Of a stretch of 64,000 nucleotides of DNA, positions 9,199-19,856 are shown one piece after another. The translations under genes and the position numbers were made by a program. The notes under the pieces were generated by a model that saw only the letters and a program-made list of their open reading frames with translations, searched no databases and was not told the DNA's origin. Position 1 is the first letter of the stretch; the number at the start of each line of letters is the position of its first letter. Location of the stretch: NCBI GenBank assembly GCA_963575745.1, contig CAUYUJ010015501.1, forward strand, positions 264,833 to 328,832, written 5' to 3'. The stretch comes from Prorocentrum cordatum. Taxonomy: Eukaryota; Sar; Dinophyceae; Prorocentrales; Prorocentraceae.

Positions 9199-9795
9199 AT
9201 GCGACCCATGACTCTGCCAGGTCGATGCTTCCCCCCTGAGGCAGCCCCCCCTCCCATGATCGTTGCCCCTCGGAAGGGGAGGCGGGAAGGGGACGCGCAG
9301 GTCGCAATGCCCAATTCGCATCAACTATGTGAGACTTGCCTGGCTCGAAATTCTCAGTGGCACGCCCCACCTATGGGCCTTGCATGCCCTGGGTGCAAAA
9401 TTCGAGGTACATCGCATATTTCTTCATATCCGCGTGGACATAAGCTCCACGCTGCCGAGTATCTTTCGGACGGGGCAGCTTGGCGACAGGCCCCAGATGG
9501 CAGGCCCGCACTCTCCCAGGCGGGGTGGGGTACCTGGTCCATATCGGCGGTCAAGGGGCGATTTGGGGGGGAGGGGGGCGGACATTCCCCCTGAGCCCGC
9601 GATTTACAATGAGGATCTATGCGCTTCAACCTTCGGGGCTTGTTCAAACAAGACGCGCTTCGCCCCGAAATGGCTGCGGAAAACGTGCGACGTGTGAAGC
9701 GACGCCTGACATGGACATGCCCATTCGAAAGAAGACAAAAGCGGACAAATCGTGCCCCGTCTCTCTCGGCTAGGACGAGGATAGATCCCTTCTGG
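9199..9795. other. No supported gene
   Basis: Short frames on both strands only; nothing recognisable. Confidence 0.4.
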
Positions 9796-9832
9796 AGCGT
9801 TCTGGAACGCTTTCAGAGCGTTCTAGAACGCT
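9796..9832. promoter_or_regulatory. Pair of near-identical 16-bp palindromes, heat-shock-element-like
   Basis: AGCGTTCTGGAACGCT (9796-9811) and AGCGTTCTAGAACGCT (9817-9832). Each contains the TTCnnGAA arrangement of a heat shock element, 21 bp apart, i.e. two helical turns. No credible gene follows closely on either strand, so the role may be structural. Confidence 0.35.
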
Positions 9833-10110
9833 CTGAGAAGGCCGCGGCGCTCGATACATCCATGAGAACCGCCGGATCTCAGAGATTCTCGATTTATCCT
9901 CCCCCGATGTTATCTTCGTCCTTCGTCCTGGCTTCGTCTTAACCTTGCAGGCGGCTCCGAAGGCTTCTTTATGAGCTGCTCCAATTTGGGCGCAGCTCGC
10001 CTAGGGCCAGAGGGCCAGAGGGGTGTTTCTCATAGGCCTTCCAGACTGAGCCAAACTAAAAGGCTTTCACTTGTTATCAGCGACCCAACCATGGCAATGG
10101 CAAGGTCACT
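9833..10110. other. No gene seen
   Basis: Ordinary sequence without long frames or clear repeats. Confidence 0.4.
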
Positions 10111-10294
10111 AAGGGCTTGACGACGTTTCGCCGGTCGACTTGTGGGGAGCGAGCCGGATCAAGCAAGACAGCTACAGATAGATCAAGGTGAATCCATGCA
10201 GATTTTGATACACCCAGGAAAATCTTTGTAAATTCTGAGCAAATCTTGGGCGCCCCAGCGCGAGTCGATGGACGGCAGAAGTCGTCAAGCCCTT
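10111..10294. mobile_element. AAGGGCTTGACGAC TIR element
   Basis: AAGGGCTTGACGAC at 10111-10124 is repeated as its exact reverse complement at 10281-10294. A looser match continues inward (CGTTTCGCCGG against CTTCTGCCGTC) and outward (GTCACT against GTGATC). The total length is about 184 bp. Confidence 0.6.
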
Positions 10295-11177
10295 GATCAC
10301 AAGGTGATGCTAGATCGTGCTGCTACCTTCGCGGAGGCGAAGGCCCCCAGGTGGCGGCGCGAGGCCGGCGAGACTCGGCCGCACACCGTGTGCCGGTTCT
10401 CAAATCTGCTCTGCACGGCAGGAGCAGTGTCCCGCTGAGGAGCCGCCTGCACAGCTTGGGTGCTGCACAGCTGAGGCGCCGTTGCACAGCTCGCACCCAT
10501 AGGGCGACGTCTGAGACGCACTTCTTGCACGCTCAAATGGCCGCGTTCGTGGTGGCTCCTCTTCTGCACGGGTTTGGACTCTGGCAGTCCCTCCGACCAT
10601 CAGCCACGCTTACTCTTGTTTTTCTTCTGCGCTGACTACATCTGTCTCTTGTCCTCCGCCTCTCCCTGCTCCCAGCTGGCGCAGGCAATACGCATGCATG
10701 GATTATTTTTGAAGTCTCCGAGTTCCCGCGGTCTCGGCCGGGAGCCTCTTTTGGGGGGAGCATCCAAGGTTCTACGCCGGGGGGCGCCTAGACGGTGTCC
10801 TGATATTTGGCAGGTAGTGCGTCTATATTGCAGCTCGACGCTCGGATCGCCTCTGTCTATAAAAAAGCTCTCGCTTGAAACAGCTGCAAACATCATGCCA
10901 TGATGTGTAAACTTGCGCAACAGCTCCACTGCTGGAGCGTCGTCATTGATCGACAAGGGGTTCTCTCTGGGCACTGCCTTGAGTGGTATGACTCTGGCCA
11001 TGAGCATTACGTGTAAAAGCGTGAGACGCCATCAAACAATACGACCAACGCTGCACGTATGGAGGGCGGCCCCTTCTCCAAGCGGGGCTCTCTCGGCCCA
11101 CGTCCTTGAACCCCGTTGAACGCTTGTGGTCCTGCCTCTTCGCCTCTTCGCGCTCCTTGCATCGAAGAACACAAAAC
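10295..11177. other. No supported gene
   Basis: Several 60-120 codon frames overlap on both strands without recognisable domains. No repeat family was identified. Confidence 0.4.
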
Positions 11178-11349
11178 TGCATAAACATCAACGTTTGCAG
11201 CTCCGCGCGGAGTTCTTGGATCGGCGTTGGACCCCCCCGGCGGCGTCTCCAGCCGCCGCCCCCGGCGCATTCCGCGCGCCAGGGAGGGGGGGTCCAGCGC
11301 AGATCCAAGGAATCCGCGCGGACCTTCGAAAGTGCATGTCTATGCCGTT
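11178..11349. mobile_element. Foldback element, ~75-bp arms
   Basis: The left half runs TTTGCAGCTCCGCGCGGAG, TTCTTGGATCGGCG, TTGGACCCCCCC. The right half on the opposite strand runs TTTCGAAGGTCCGCGCGGAT, TCCTTGGATCTGCGC, TGGACCCCCCC. The two arms nearly touch at the GC-rich centre. One arm recurs at 33612-33720. Confidence 0.7.
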
Positions 11350-12352
11350 TTTCGTGCCTGCAGGGCAGTTGCCTTTCAAGACGCGAGCTCGTGCCAGAAG
11401 TCGGCGGGTCGCGTGGGGCGGTCGTCCTTCGAACGCCTCCCGCGGGCGACAGCGAGCCCCTGGAGGGGCTTACGAGGCGGGGCTACGGGGCCAATCGGCG
11501 GCGAAATCCGAACCCTACCCTTGCCGGTCCACGACGCAGGCAACTCGATGGGCGGCGGGGGGTAGGGTTCGTCCTCTCTATTGCGTAGCGGCTGCAAGCC
11601 GCTAGACGGGGACAGGGGCCTAGTCAGAGCGTAGACCGTGAAACTTGGGGAGCGTTGGAAATGGCCTCAAATACGAGGCGCGTGGACAGGGTCTGCCCGC
11701 CACTCTCCGGCAGCATGCTGGCCTAAGGACCTCTTGAAGCAGAGACTCTGGACATTGGCTTGGCTTCTGTGGATCCTCATTCACCTCGGGCGCAACGTGT
11801 GGCCTCCCGCCCCTGCGAGTGGTCGTTTGCGTCACCCGCTTGCGAGCTGGTGGTCTTATCGCCCCCACTCCTCCACGGCCCCAGCCTTCTCGCTTAGCGA
11901 AGTGATCGCTCAATTATTTCTCTCTCTCTCTCTCTCTCTCTCTCCCTTGACATCCGCGGACATGGTTGTTCGACCCGCGTCCCGAGAGGTCCCGACCGCT
12001 TCACAGGGGGTAGCGTTTCGTCCCAGATCCATGCTTGATTGTCCCGGGGCCCGAGAACGGACCCGACGAGGGGCCGAAATCAAGGAAAACGCCCAGTCTG
12101 AAAAAAACATCGTCGGAGATCTTGGCCTCCTCCCCTCCCCATCCCCAGGGCAGCAGTAAGGGGGATAGGCTCAGGGGGGACAGCATCGACCCGCGGTCAC
12201 CCACTCATCGCCGATGGGCCAGACAGCGCGCGGGTTCACTGGCGGAGGCATGTCGCCGATCTGTCGGCGATGTGTCACCGATTCCAGCTCGATGTTTCCC
12301 TCCATTATCCGGTCACTCCTTCACTCCAGGCCTCCCAAATGGAGCCCGAGCA
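11350..12352. other. No supported gene; contains (CT)n
   Basis: A TC dinucleotide run lies at about 11919-11944. The rest has overlapping frames on both strands with no recognisable product. Confidence 0.4.
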
Positions 12353-12480
12353 GATGGGGTCAGAGGCTCGCACCGCTGCGCCGATGCATCGGCGATGCGG
12401 CGCGACGCGGAGGCCGACCCTCTCCACGCCGAGGTCGCCGATGCATCGGCGATGCGGCGCGATGCCCCGACCCCGGGTGC
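12353..12480. mobile_element. GATGC-rich TIR element, copy 3 (partial)
   Basis: It begins GATGGGGTCAGAGGCTCGCACC and contains two GATGCATCGGCGATGCGGCGC modules and CCGACCCTCTCCACGCCGAGG, matching the other copies. Its right end is replaced by the 9-mer array that follows. Confidence 0.6.
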
Positions 12481-12484
12481 TCGG

Positions 12485-12568
12485 ACAACGATAACAACGA
12501 TAACAACGATAACAACGACAACGATAACAACGATAACAACGATGACAACGATAACAACGATAACAACG
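12485..12568. repeat. 9-bp tandem repeat AACGATAAC
   Basis: About nine copies of AACGATAAC/AACGACAAC. In one frame it reads as alternating Asp and Asn. Confidence 0.9.
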
Positions 12569-13638
12569 TGCTCGGACCCCGTCCGGGAGGCCTCCGCGAA
12601 CGTTGCCCCCGAGGTCGCCGCTGGGCCCGCCGCCGCGCTCAGCCTCGACCTGGTGCCGGCGGCCGCTGGCCCGGCCGGCCCCCGCGGCGCGCCGGCGCCC
12701 GCTGCCGAGGCTCGGCCGGCGCCCGCGGGCCCGGCCGCGCCCTCGGCGCCGCCCGTGGCGAGCTCGAGGGGCCTCCCCGAGCCGTGGGCACCGCCGGGCT
12801 CTGCGCCGCAGGGCGCCGCGGGCGGCAGCGGCGGCGGCGCCGCCGCCGGGCCGCCGAGGTCGGGCTCCAGCGGCACGGCGCGCTCTGGGGAGGCGATCGG
12901 GGCTCACGCACAGCGAGCTCCTGGCGTCTCGTTTCAGTTCGAGCCAGGCGTCTGCGCCCAGTTTTCCGGGCCCTGGGGCCCTCACAGCCGGGTCCGGCTC
13001 GCAAAGTGGCGCAGAGAGATCGGCTCTGGGGGTCTCCACTCGTCGTGCTTACGATGTTTCCAACTTTTCGCGCCGTCTGATCTCAGGGTAACTTAACGGG
13101 GATCAGCGCTAACAGGGGGTCGATCCTGGCCTGGACGTCCTCCAGGATCCTGAGGTTTTTTCTGGGTGCCACCTGGGCCTGTGGGACGAGGAGGTCGACC
13201 CCTGGGCCGACCTTCCCAACTTTGTGGAGTCCTCCCCTCCCTCCTCCAGCTAGTCCCCTCCAGCGGACCTGGATTTGGGAGCCACGCGGGGCTGATCCCT
13301 CCCTTCCGCCCTCCGCTGACCCAGGCCTGGAAGCTGCTGAGCGGCCGGCCAGGCTTCACGGCAGGGCCGTGGCCGACCCAGGTTTTTGCTGGCCCGTGCG
13401 CAAGTGCGTCCCGAGGCGAGGACGCGGTCCCTCGATCGCGTGTGAGGGTGACTCTTCGCCAGCGTCCCCTGTGGTGCGGGCCCACGTCGCTTCGCGGGGG
13501 CGCCCTGGCCGCTTCCTGGCGCCGTCGGTGCCTCGCCGCCGTCGGTCGTCGTCCGTCGCCCTCCTTCGTCGTCGGGCGTCGTCGGTTGGCCCCCCCGTTG
13601 CGCTTGCGCGCCAGGGGTTCCTCGCGGGAGCCTTGAGA
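12569..13638. other. Very GC-rich Ala/Pro-coding frame, no recognised gene
   Basis: 12600-12900 is open in all three plus phases and on the minus strand, giving Ala/Pro/Gly-rich peptides. One reading has high third-position GC, which would fit a dinoflagellate exon, but no domain is visible. 13095-13630 has nothing recognisable. Confidence 0.3.
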
Positions 13639-13800
13639 CGGGGGTCAATGCAAACGGGGTCAGCCAGAGCGCCAGAACTTGCAGGATCCTGCAGGGCCAG
13701 GGGTGCACTGACCCGGGCTTGCGTGCAGGATCTTGCAGGATCCTGCAGAATTTTGCAGGATCCTACAAAGCCTGACTGACCAGGTTTGCATTGACCGGGG
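13639..13800. mobile_element. CGGGGGTC TIR element, copy 2
   Basis: Left arm CGGGGGTCAATGCAAACGGG; right arm CAGGTTTGCATTGACCGGGG, inverted. Between them are four TGCAGGATCCT words. Length and layout match 6677-6840. Confidence 0.75.
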
Positions 13801-14008
13801 TCATTAGATCCCCGACCACTGTGGCCCTCCGACTGCGGAGTGCGATGCGATAGCAGCAGCCTGCGCGCTTGGGTTTGGCCCCGTTCCCCCCCCAAGAGCC
13901 GCGCACCAACGGTCATCATTGCCTAGAGTCACGCTTGCGCGCAGCCGACGCCCCGCCACCTCAGACTCCAGGCCGCCCAGGCTCAGAGGCGAGAGGAGGA
14001 CCTGGAGA

Positions 14009-14186
14009 TCCGACGCTCCAACAGAAATTGGAGAGCGGGCGGTTTGGGGCTGCTTTCGGCCTCCGGGGGCACCTGCCGGGCCTCGGGACCGTCCGAAGAA
14101 GACTCGGGACGAGAAACCGGCCCTGGGGACGTGGTCCAGACCTTTTAGGGCCCACGCACCAAAACAAACAGAGCAGCCAGATGTGT
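14009..14186. mobile_element. GATCCGACGCTCC TIR element, intact copy
   Basis: A 178-bp uninterrupted counterpart of 8080-8487. Left end GATCCGACGCTCCAACAG; right end ACAGAGCAGCCAGATGT. It serves as the empty-site reference for the nested insertion at 8153-8376. Confidence 0.7.
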
Positions 14187-14290
14187 GGTGATCGTTTCCT
14201 CATTCACTGTTTTGCCGACCGGCGCGGGCCGTCGCACCCTTCCCCCCCCCCCATGGAGTGGATTTTGGCTGCTTCGGGCGCCTCTCTCAA

Positions 14291-14470
14291 GCGGGTGGGG
14301 TCCCCCCCGCAGGACGCACTGTTGCAAGCAGTCGCATTAAGCAGAGGTCCAGAGCCAGACCCCCCCCCTCCCCCCTCCCCGCGGGTGGGGTCCCCCCCGC
14401 AGGACGCACTGTTGCAAGCAGTCGCATTAAGCAGAGGTCCAGAGCCAGACCCCCCCCTCCCTCCTCCCCC
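14291..14470. repeat. Direct duplication, 90-bp unit x2
   Basis: GCGGGTGGGGTCCCCCCCGC starts both units (14291 and 14381). The two are almost identical through AGAGGTCCAGAGCCAGACC, differing mainly in C-run length. Confidence 0.95.
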
Positions 14471-14689
14471 CCGTGCCGCCCAATGTCGAGACGCCGCATA
14501 AGAAAGCGCTCACATAGGGGACGTGCATGCACACGAGGCGTTCTGGCAAGGGCCTCGCCTTCGAGGACAGGAGGAGTTGGCACCTCTTCCTCGGCGGAAG
14601 GGCGGCGCAAGGCCGCGGGCGTAAAACGAGGCCGCCTCCGCCGGCGGAAGCTCGGAGGAAGAAGTACAAACTAGCCTCCAGAGAGATCT

Positions 14690-14842
14690 TCCTCCTCCTC
14701 CTCCTCCTCCTCCTCCTCCTCCTCCTCCTCCTCCTCCTCCTCCTCCTCCTGCTCCTCCTCCTCCTCCTCCTCCTCCTCCTCCTCCTCCTCCTCCTCTCCT
14801 CCTCCTCCTCCTCCTCCTCCTCCTCCTCCTCCTCCTCCTCCT
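14690..14842. repeat. (CCT)n microsatellite
   Basis: About 150 bp of CCT/CTC triplets with two small interruptions (GCT near 14750 and CTCT near 14795). Confidence 0.95.
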
Positions 14843-15178
14843 GGCAAGGTTGTTTGGTTCACGGGCCTGTGAACCCGCCACAGAAATCCTGGCGGGTGTC
14901 GAAAAGTGCGCACTGCGCGAGCAGTCGTGCGACGAGGCTGGCCTCGTGGACTGGGGGAGCGTGTCCATGTGCGTGGTTGGGCGCGTACGTCCTGTTCTGT
15001 CGGCTTTCGACAGACTCAGGGGCAACGATCGAGGGGGGTAGGCTCATGGGGGAATGCGGCGACCCCAATCGCCCACTGATCGTTGATAGGAGCCAAACAG
15101 CCCAACCCCGCCCAGGAACGTGCAGATTGGCTATATCCCTCTGAGCCAGCCCCCCCGTATCGATGTGAGGGGCCGCAG
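14843..15178. other. No supported gene
   Basis: Short frames only; no repeat recognised. Confidence 0.4.
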
Positions 15179-15338
15179 CTCAGAGAAGGGTGAGTTGAGA
15201 CAACGGCTGTTGGCCTTCGGGGGGCCCTCTCGTCGTCGCCACGGCTGGACGCAGCTTGGAAAGCTGGTGCGCTTGGACCCTGGGAGCGGTCAGGGAACGA
15301 TTTTGAGTTGCCGTTGTCTCCACTCGCCCTTCTCCGAG
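15179..15338. mobile_element. Introner-like TIR element, copy 3
   Basis: Best-preserved TIRs of this family. The 28-bp left arm (15179-15206, CTCAGAGAAGGGTGAGTTGA...) and the reverse complement of the right arm (15311-15338) differ at only 3 positions. The left arm contains AAGG/GTGAGT, a consensus-like splice donor, and the right arm ends in CCCTTCTCCGAG, a pyrimidine-rich AG. The element is 160 bp. Confidence 0.7.
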
Positions 15339-15430
15339 CATCACCGATTCATCGGCGATGTGGAGCCCAATTTTCTCCGTCCGGCCGTCGCCGATGCCTC
15401 GGCGAGGCGGTTCGGTGCCCGACCTCAGTT
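15339..15430. mobile_element. GATGC-rich TIR element, partial copy
   Basis: CACCGATTCATCGGCGATGTGGAGCCC and TTTTCTCCGTCCGGCCGTCG match the middle of copy 2 at 7081-7270. It directly abuts the right end of the preceding element, so one of them probably inserted beside or into the other. Confidence 0.5.
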
Positions 15431-15619
15431 GCCCTGGCCCTATTCCCAGATCGCCGACAATATGATTACTTGTCCAAACAATCCTGTGGTGTTGGGTGTT
15501 GGGTCCACGTTTTGAACGCACAGCGCCACGCGTCACCTCCTCCCGCCCTCCTCCACCCCCTCCCTCCTCCCACCTCCTTGCCTTTTGCCCTCCGCGCCAA
15601 TCAGCAATTCCGGCACACC

Positions 15620-16072
15620 CTCGCACACTTCGTGGCCCCATAGGAAGCGCCAAGGAAAGCCAAAATGCCAGCGCTCGCATGGCACTACCGCGCTCACTTC
15701 GGCACACCCTTCACGCGCTTCGTGGCCCCATAGGGAGCTCCACCGTGGACCCGGTGGCTGCGAACGCATGGCACCACCGCGCCCACTTCGACCCCCCACG
15801 CGTTTCGTAGGAGGGCCCCAATGGCGGCGTTCGCATGACACCACCGCGCCCACGTCGGCACATCTCTCACACGCTCGGTGGCTCATTAGTGAGCTCCACC
15901 GAAGGCCCCAGTGGTTGCGCTCGCATGGTACCACCGCACCCATTTCGGCACGCCCGTTACAAGTTCCGTGGCCCCATACAGAACTCCGCCGAAGACCCCA
16001 GCGGCTGCGCTCGCATGGCACCACCGCGCCCATTTCGGCACACCCTTTACACGCTTCGTGGCCCTAAACTGA
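15620..16072. repeat. 90-bp tandem repeat array, left part
   Basis: CGTGGCCCCATAGG-type words recur at about 15631, 15721, 15805, 15880, 15968 and 16058, each followed by a CGCATGGCACCACCGCGCC module. The period is about 75-90 bp. The frames read from it are repeat products. Confidence 0.9.
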
Positions 16073-16589
16073 CGAAGGACGTCCGATGTCCTTCTTGAGG
16101 TGAAAATTGCGACGAGAGTTCACGAGATAACACCGGCTCCGCCGAACGGACGGCGTCTGGACGATGTGCGTGCAGCAACCGGGAGGAGAGAGATGTATTC
16201 ATGTTGAGTAGGGCCCGCGATCGCGGAAAGTTGGTGAGAGCGCGCGAGAGCGCAGGGCCCATCTTGGGAAGTTGATGACCGAACCCCCCTCCCCCGTAGA
16301 ATATCATCACGGGCGGGTTCCTGTGTCCGCGGATCCGATTTCTTCATGCTCCCCGTGTTAAGGGATAGAAATCGAATCCGCCGTAAAAAAAATAGGACCG
16401 GACGCGGATCCAGAAAATCCTGAATCGGATCTGCGCGGACGGAAATCGGATCCACCGAAACAGAAACCAAATCCAAACTTGGTTCCGCGCGAATCCAATT
16501 GGTTCTCACAGCGGTTATCCCACGCGCGTCTGCTCAAGACTTCAATCCGTCGTTCTGGGCCCAAGAGGAAAAAACTCTCGCCCTGGGGA
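16073..16589. other. ~517-bp interruption of the 90-bp array
   Basis: The array stops at about 16072 and resumes at about 16590 with the same unit, so this block is probably an insertion. It begins with a small hairpin (GAAGGAC ... GTCCTTC, 16073-16093) and includes GGATCC/GAATCC-rich sequence at 16320-16500. No frame resembles a transposase. Confidence 0.45.
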
Positions 16590-17062
16590 TGTAGGGAGTT
16601 CCACCGAGGGCCCCATTGGCTGCGCTCGCATGGCACCACCGCGCCCATGCCGGCACACCCCTCACACGCTCCACCGAGGGCTTGGCTGCGTTCGCATGGC
16701 ACCACCACGCAAATCTTGGCACGCCCCTCAAACGTTTCGTGGCCCCATAGGGAGCCCCAAGGAAGGCCCCAGTGGCTGCGTTCACATGGCACCACCTCGC
16801 CCACGTCGGCACACCACTCACTATTTCGTGACCAAATAGGGAGCTCCACAGAGTGCCCCAGTGGTTGCGCTCGCGTGGCACCCACACGCTTCGTGGCCCC
16901 ACAGGGAGTCCCACCGAAGGCCCCAGTGGTTGTGTTCGCATGGCGGTACCACACCCACGTCGGCACACCCTTCCCACGCGTTCGCATGCTCCCACCGCGC
17001 CAATTTCGGTACATCCCTCACACGCATCGTGGCCCCATAGGGAACTCCACCGAAGACGATAC
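16590..17062. repeat. 90-bp tandem repeat array, right part
   Basis: It continues the 15620-16072 array, with unit starts near 16738, 16825, 16890 and 17030. Confidence 0.9.
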
Positions 17063-18049
17063 TCACAACTGCGTTGCTCACAACTGCATCAGGTTTAGTT
17101 GTTCCGCCAGGCTAAGTAAACTCGGGGGCGTTTCTCTTCGGTTTCGGCCACACCACCGGGCCCATGAACGGACCCCGGGACCATCAATTATTCCGACGGT
17201 GTGACCCCACACGGCAGTTTGTTTAGCTTGCATTTAGCCCTCGCCCTGGCGAGTACCCTCCTATCGCCCTCTACTCTGCCCTCTCCTCTTCCTCCTTATA
17301 TGTATCCTCCTTGTCCTCCTCCTCATCATTCTCACTCTCCCCTACCCCGTCCCCCCTCCTCACCGTCCTCCTGCCCCTTCTCCATGTGCACCTCCCCTCC
17401 CCCCTGGCCGGGGCAAGCAAGTCGATATTCCTCGGCACCGTCGCCGCCTTGGTCAGCACGCGCGCGTTCGCCAACGGCTAGATCGCGAAGCCTTTGGGGT
17501 ACTCCCGCGGGCCATGCCTTTGGGGCAACCCCGCGGGCCGCTTGGGCGCGGGGGCGGGCCGTCGGGGCAACCCCGCGGGCCAGGCCGTTGGGACACCCCC
17601 GCGGGCTTCGAGGTGGGCGCAGCCGCGTTCAGGCGGGGGGCAGCGTGAAGCCCGGACGTGTTGCGAGCTACTCCGCTTCGGTCCTGGAGTTTTCCCTTAT
17701 CTCGTCGAATTCCCGGAGCGCCTTTCCGCAGGGACGCTGGCGGCCCGCGTTCCACGAACTCCCGCGTGGGCGGCCGCAGGGCATGTTCCGCATGCGCGTG
17801 GCGCGGGAGAACATGACGCAAAGGTGCAGCCACCATTGTTCGTCCGACATGCCCGCGCGACCAGCGCCCTCATCCCTGGCGCACCCGATGGTGATGCCAT
17901 CGCCGCGTCGGGGACTGGGTTCGGCTGAGCGAGTAGCCTTCTCAAGAGCACAAAAGTAACCTTTTTTCCGGATTGGCCCGCGAGGGTTCGCATCACCCTT
18001 CGCTCGTGAGAAGCAGCCCAACACTGACGACAGCTACGAGATCCCAAGG
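17063..18049. other. No supported gene; CT-rich and CCGCGGGC repeats
   Basis: CT-rich tract at 17240-17410. At 17490-17620 there are five CCCCGCGGGC-type words about 25-40 bp apart. Frames here look like repeat products. Confidence 0.4.
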
Positions 18050-19095
18050 ATTCGCTCAGATTCTAACATGGAGCTGCGGGCCACATAGCGAGGAGGCTCC
18101 CGTTCGAGACTTCCTCGCGATTCACTCGCACACGAGGCTCCCTCCTCAAGATTCAAGCTTGGCTGGGGGACCCGACATTGGCGACAGGTTTAGGTTTCGC
18201 ACAACCCGCTCGGATTACAAACATCCAGCGCGGGCCCAATAAGGAGGGGGCCCCCGTCTGAGATTTCTTCGCGATTCACCAACAAATGAAACTCCCGTTT
18301 TTTAGGTTTCCTCCAGATTCAGGCGCGAGGGGTCCCAAAAGTGACGGACAAGTGACGACAGCCGCAGAATCTGGATAACCCGCTCCGATTACCAACATGC
18401 AGCGCGGGCGGGTCCCATGGGGAGGGGGGTCCCGCCTGAGGCTTCCTCGCAAATCACTTACAAACGAGGTTTCCGCCTGATGCTGCTCCAAAATTCAAGC
18501 GCGAGGGGCCCAAAAGTGTCGACATTCACGGGGTTTGGATGACCCGCCCCGATTACCAACATGGAGTGCGGCCCCATCGGGTGGGGTTCTGCCTGAGACG
18601 TCCTCGCATTTCATTCACAAACGAGGTTCCCGCCTGATGCTTTTGTCCAAAACAAGCGTAATGGGGCCCAAAAATGACGACATTCACAGCATTCACAGGG
18701 TTTGGACGACCCGCTCCGATTACCAACATGAAGCGCGGGCCCCACAGGGAGGGGCCCTCGCCTGCCGCTTTAGGTTTTTTGGAAGATTCAGGCGCGAGGG
18801 GCCCAAAAGTGACGACAGCCACAGAATCTGGATGACCCGCTCCGATTACCAACATGAAGTGCGGGCGGGCCCCATATGGAGGGGGATCCCGCCTGAGGCT
18901 TCCTCACAAGTCACTTACAAACGAGGTTCCCGCCTGATGCGTCTTCAAAATTCAGGCGCGAGGAACCCAAAAATGACGACATTCACAGGGTTTGGATGAC
19001 CCGCTTTGGTTCCCAACATGTGAAGTGCGCGCCCCATGGGGACGGGGGGCACGCGTGAGACGTCCCCGCAATTCATTCACAAACCAGGCTCCCGC
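18050..19095. repeat. ~165-bp degenerate tandem repeat
   Basis: GATTACCAACATG-type words recur at about 18212, 18388, 18551, 18717, 18844 and 19007, with TCCCGCCTGA and TTCAGGCGCGAGG modules between them. The spacing is mostly 163-176 bp, with one 127-bp shortened unit. Confidence 0.9.
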
Positions 19096-19099
19096 TTGC

Positions 19100-19270
19100 A
19101 GGAGCCTGTGACTGTGTGAGTGTGTGAGCGCGTTTGTGGGTGAGTGTGAATGAGTGTGGGAGTGATGTCGGTGATGATGGTGATGATGATGAGTGGGTGC
19201 GTGAATGAGTGAGTGAGGGATTGAGTGATGATGAAGATGCTGATGATGGTGACGAGTGCGAATGTGTGAA
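19100..19270. repeat. TGAG/GATG microsatellite
   Basis: Degenerate GTGAGTGTG and GATGATGGT words. Confidence 0.8.
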
Positions 19271-19540
19271 GTGGACAAGGTGTGGGTGAGGACTGCGCGG
19301 GGTGTCCAGAGAAAACAAGAGCCCCACTTAGGATGCGGTGAAAAAGATCCGGGGCGAACACCCACCCCCATGGAAGGGGTCAGTTCCTTTGGGACCGCGG
19401 TCCCCCTCCTCCTCCTGCTCCTCCTCCTCCTGCTCCCCCTCCTCCTCCTCATCCAGTGAAAAACGCAGGTCCACGGATGGCAAACTCTGGGAGGCATCCA
19501 AAGACTTGGCCGCCCCACCCGCCCACCCCTGTCGCCCTGT

Positions 19541-19856
19541 CCCCTCCTGCGCGTCGCCAAGGACTGGGCGGAGCACCTGCAGGCCACTGCGGACTGGCGG
19601 CTGCGGCTCCAGCCCGGCGCGCTCGGCGTGCTGGGCTTCTCCGCTGTGCCGATAACAGTCTTCTTCTGCGCCGCGCGGCTGGTCGACAGCAGCTCGCCGT
19701 CGGTGTCGCGGGCGGGGCTCCACAGCTGGCGTAAGGCCCACGTCCACTCCGACAGCGAGGGGCTGGTCTCGACCCGGTCAGGCGTGCTGTCGGGGTCGTC
19801 GGGCGCGACAGGCTCAGAGCCTACGTCGCCTCTGCTGAGGTTCAAAGGAGGAGAAG
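19541..19856 (+). CDS. Candidate exon of an unknown protein
   Basis: In the frame starting at 19541 almost every third base is G or C (CTG CGC GTC GCC AAG GAC TGG GCG GAG CAC), as in dinoflagellate coding sequence, and the peptide is non-repetitive (for example KDWAEHLQATADWRLRL, then a hydrophobic VLGFSAVPITVFFCA at about residues 33-47 and Ser-rich sequence). The frame is open from 19460. It ends at AAG/GTACGT, a consensus-like splice donor and also the left end of an introner-like element. I do not recognise the protein, and no start codon is assigned. It could be a broken gene. Confidence 0.3.

Noticed and set aside
12035-13096. 353-codon Ala/Pro frame
   Set aside because: It crosses a TIR element and the 9-mer array, and the GC-rich part is open on both strands. 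No domain.
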